64,000 nt of DNA from Mrakia gelida. Its lineage: Eukaryota; Basidiomycota; Tremellomycetes; Cystofilobasidiales; Mrakiaceae. The notes beneath the pieces are model-generated. The model searched no databases. It was not told where the DNA came from and was given only the letters and a program-made list of their open reading frames with translations. The stretch covers positions 124,001 to 188,000 of the forward strand of contig BRON01000018.1 in assembly GCA_024345305.1 (NCBI GenBank). Direction: 5' to 3'. The translations under genes were made by a program, and so were the position numbers. Positions 61,174-64,000 of this stretch are shown piece by piece (the stretch's first letter is position 1; each line of letters opens with the position of its first letter).

Positions 61174-64000
<2,827 letters not shown>

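Overview
The window is nuclear DNA from a GC-rich, intron-dense fungus. Genes are split by many short introns that start GTGAGT or GTTCGT, carry a CTGAC or CTAAC branch site (often inside GAGCTGAC) and end in CAG. Together with the protein set (an Rtt109 acetyltransferase, a fungal NAB2, an Ssb-type HSP70), this points to a basidiomycete, most likely a Pucciniomycotina red-yeast-like lineage. The lineage is inference from style, not from a marker gene. No rRNA, CRISPR array, transposon or virus was recognised.

Layout, left to right: MCM3 (minus); a divergent F-box-like gene with an acidic tail; a secreted SGNH/GDSL esterase (plus); a GPHR-type multi-span membrane protein (minus); an Fmp30/NAPE-PLD-like metallohydrolase followed co-directionally by PGS1; an intron-containing tRNA-Asp(GTC); an intronless orphan ORF; RAD5; a bestrophin-family channel; the PSST/NDUFS7 subunit of complex I (minus); a 1.7 kb gene-poor stretch; tRNA-Pro(AGG) (minus) abutting a tandem array of about 174 bp units; ETF-ubiquinone oxidoreductase, coronin and a LARGE-like glycosyltransferase (all minus); a single-pass Ser/Thr-rich cell-surface protein (plus); NAB2 and a bromodomain protein (minus); a DUF5745-like gene, RTT109 and the 5' two thirds or more of an SSB-type HSP70 (plus, running off the right edge at an intron acceptor).

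Most genes are housekeeping: replication and damage tolerance (MCM3, RAD5, RTT109), mitochondrial membrane and respiration (PGS1, Fmp30-like, NDUFS7, ETFDH), RNA and protein handling (NAB2, SSB). The least ordinary part is 35.15-36.55 kb, where each unit of a tandem array carries about 27 nt of the 5' end of the neighbouring tRNA-Pro gene and a B-box-like GTTCGAATC. Other points for a second look are a 7-nt plus 14-nt micro-exon start of MCM3, a candidate 25-nt intron in the F-box gene, an in-frame TAG inside the DUF5745-like gene, a 12-nt repeat inside the tRNA-Asp intron, and strong enrichment of the palindrome GACGCGTC in introns and spacers.
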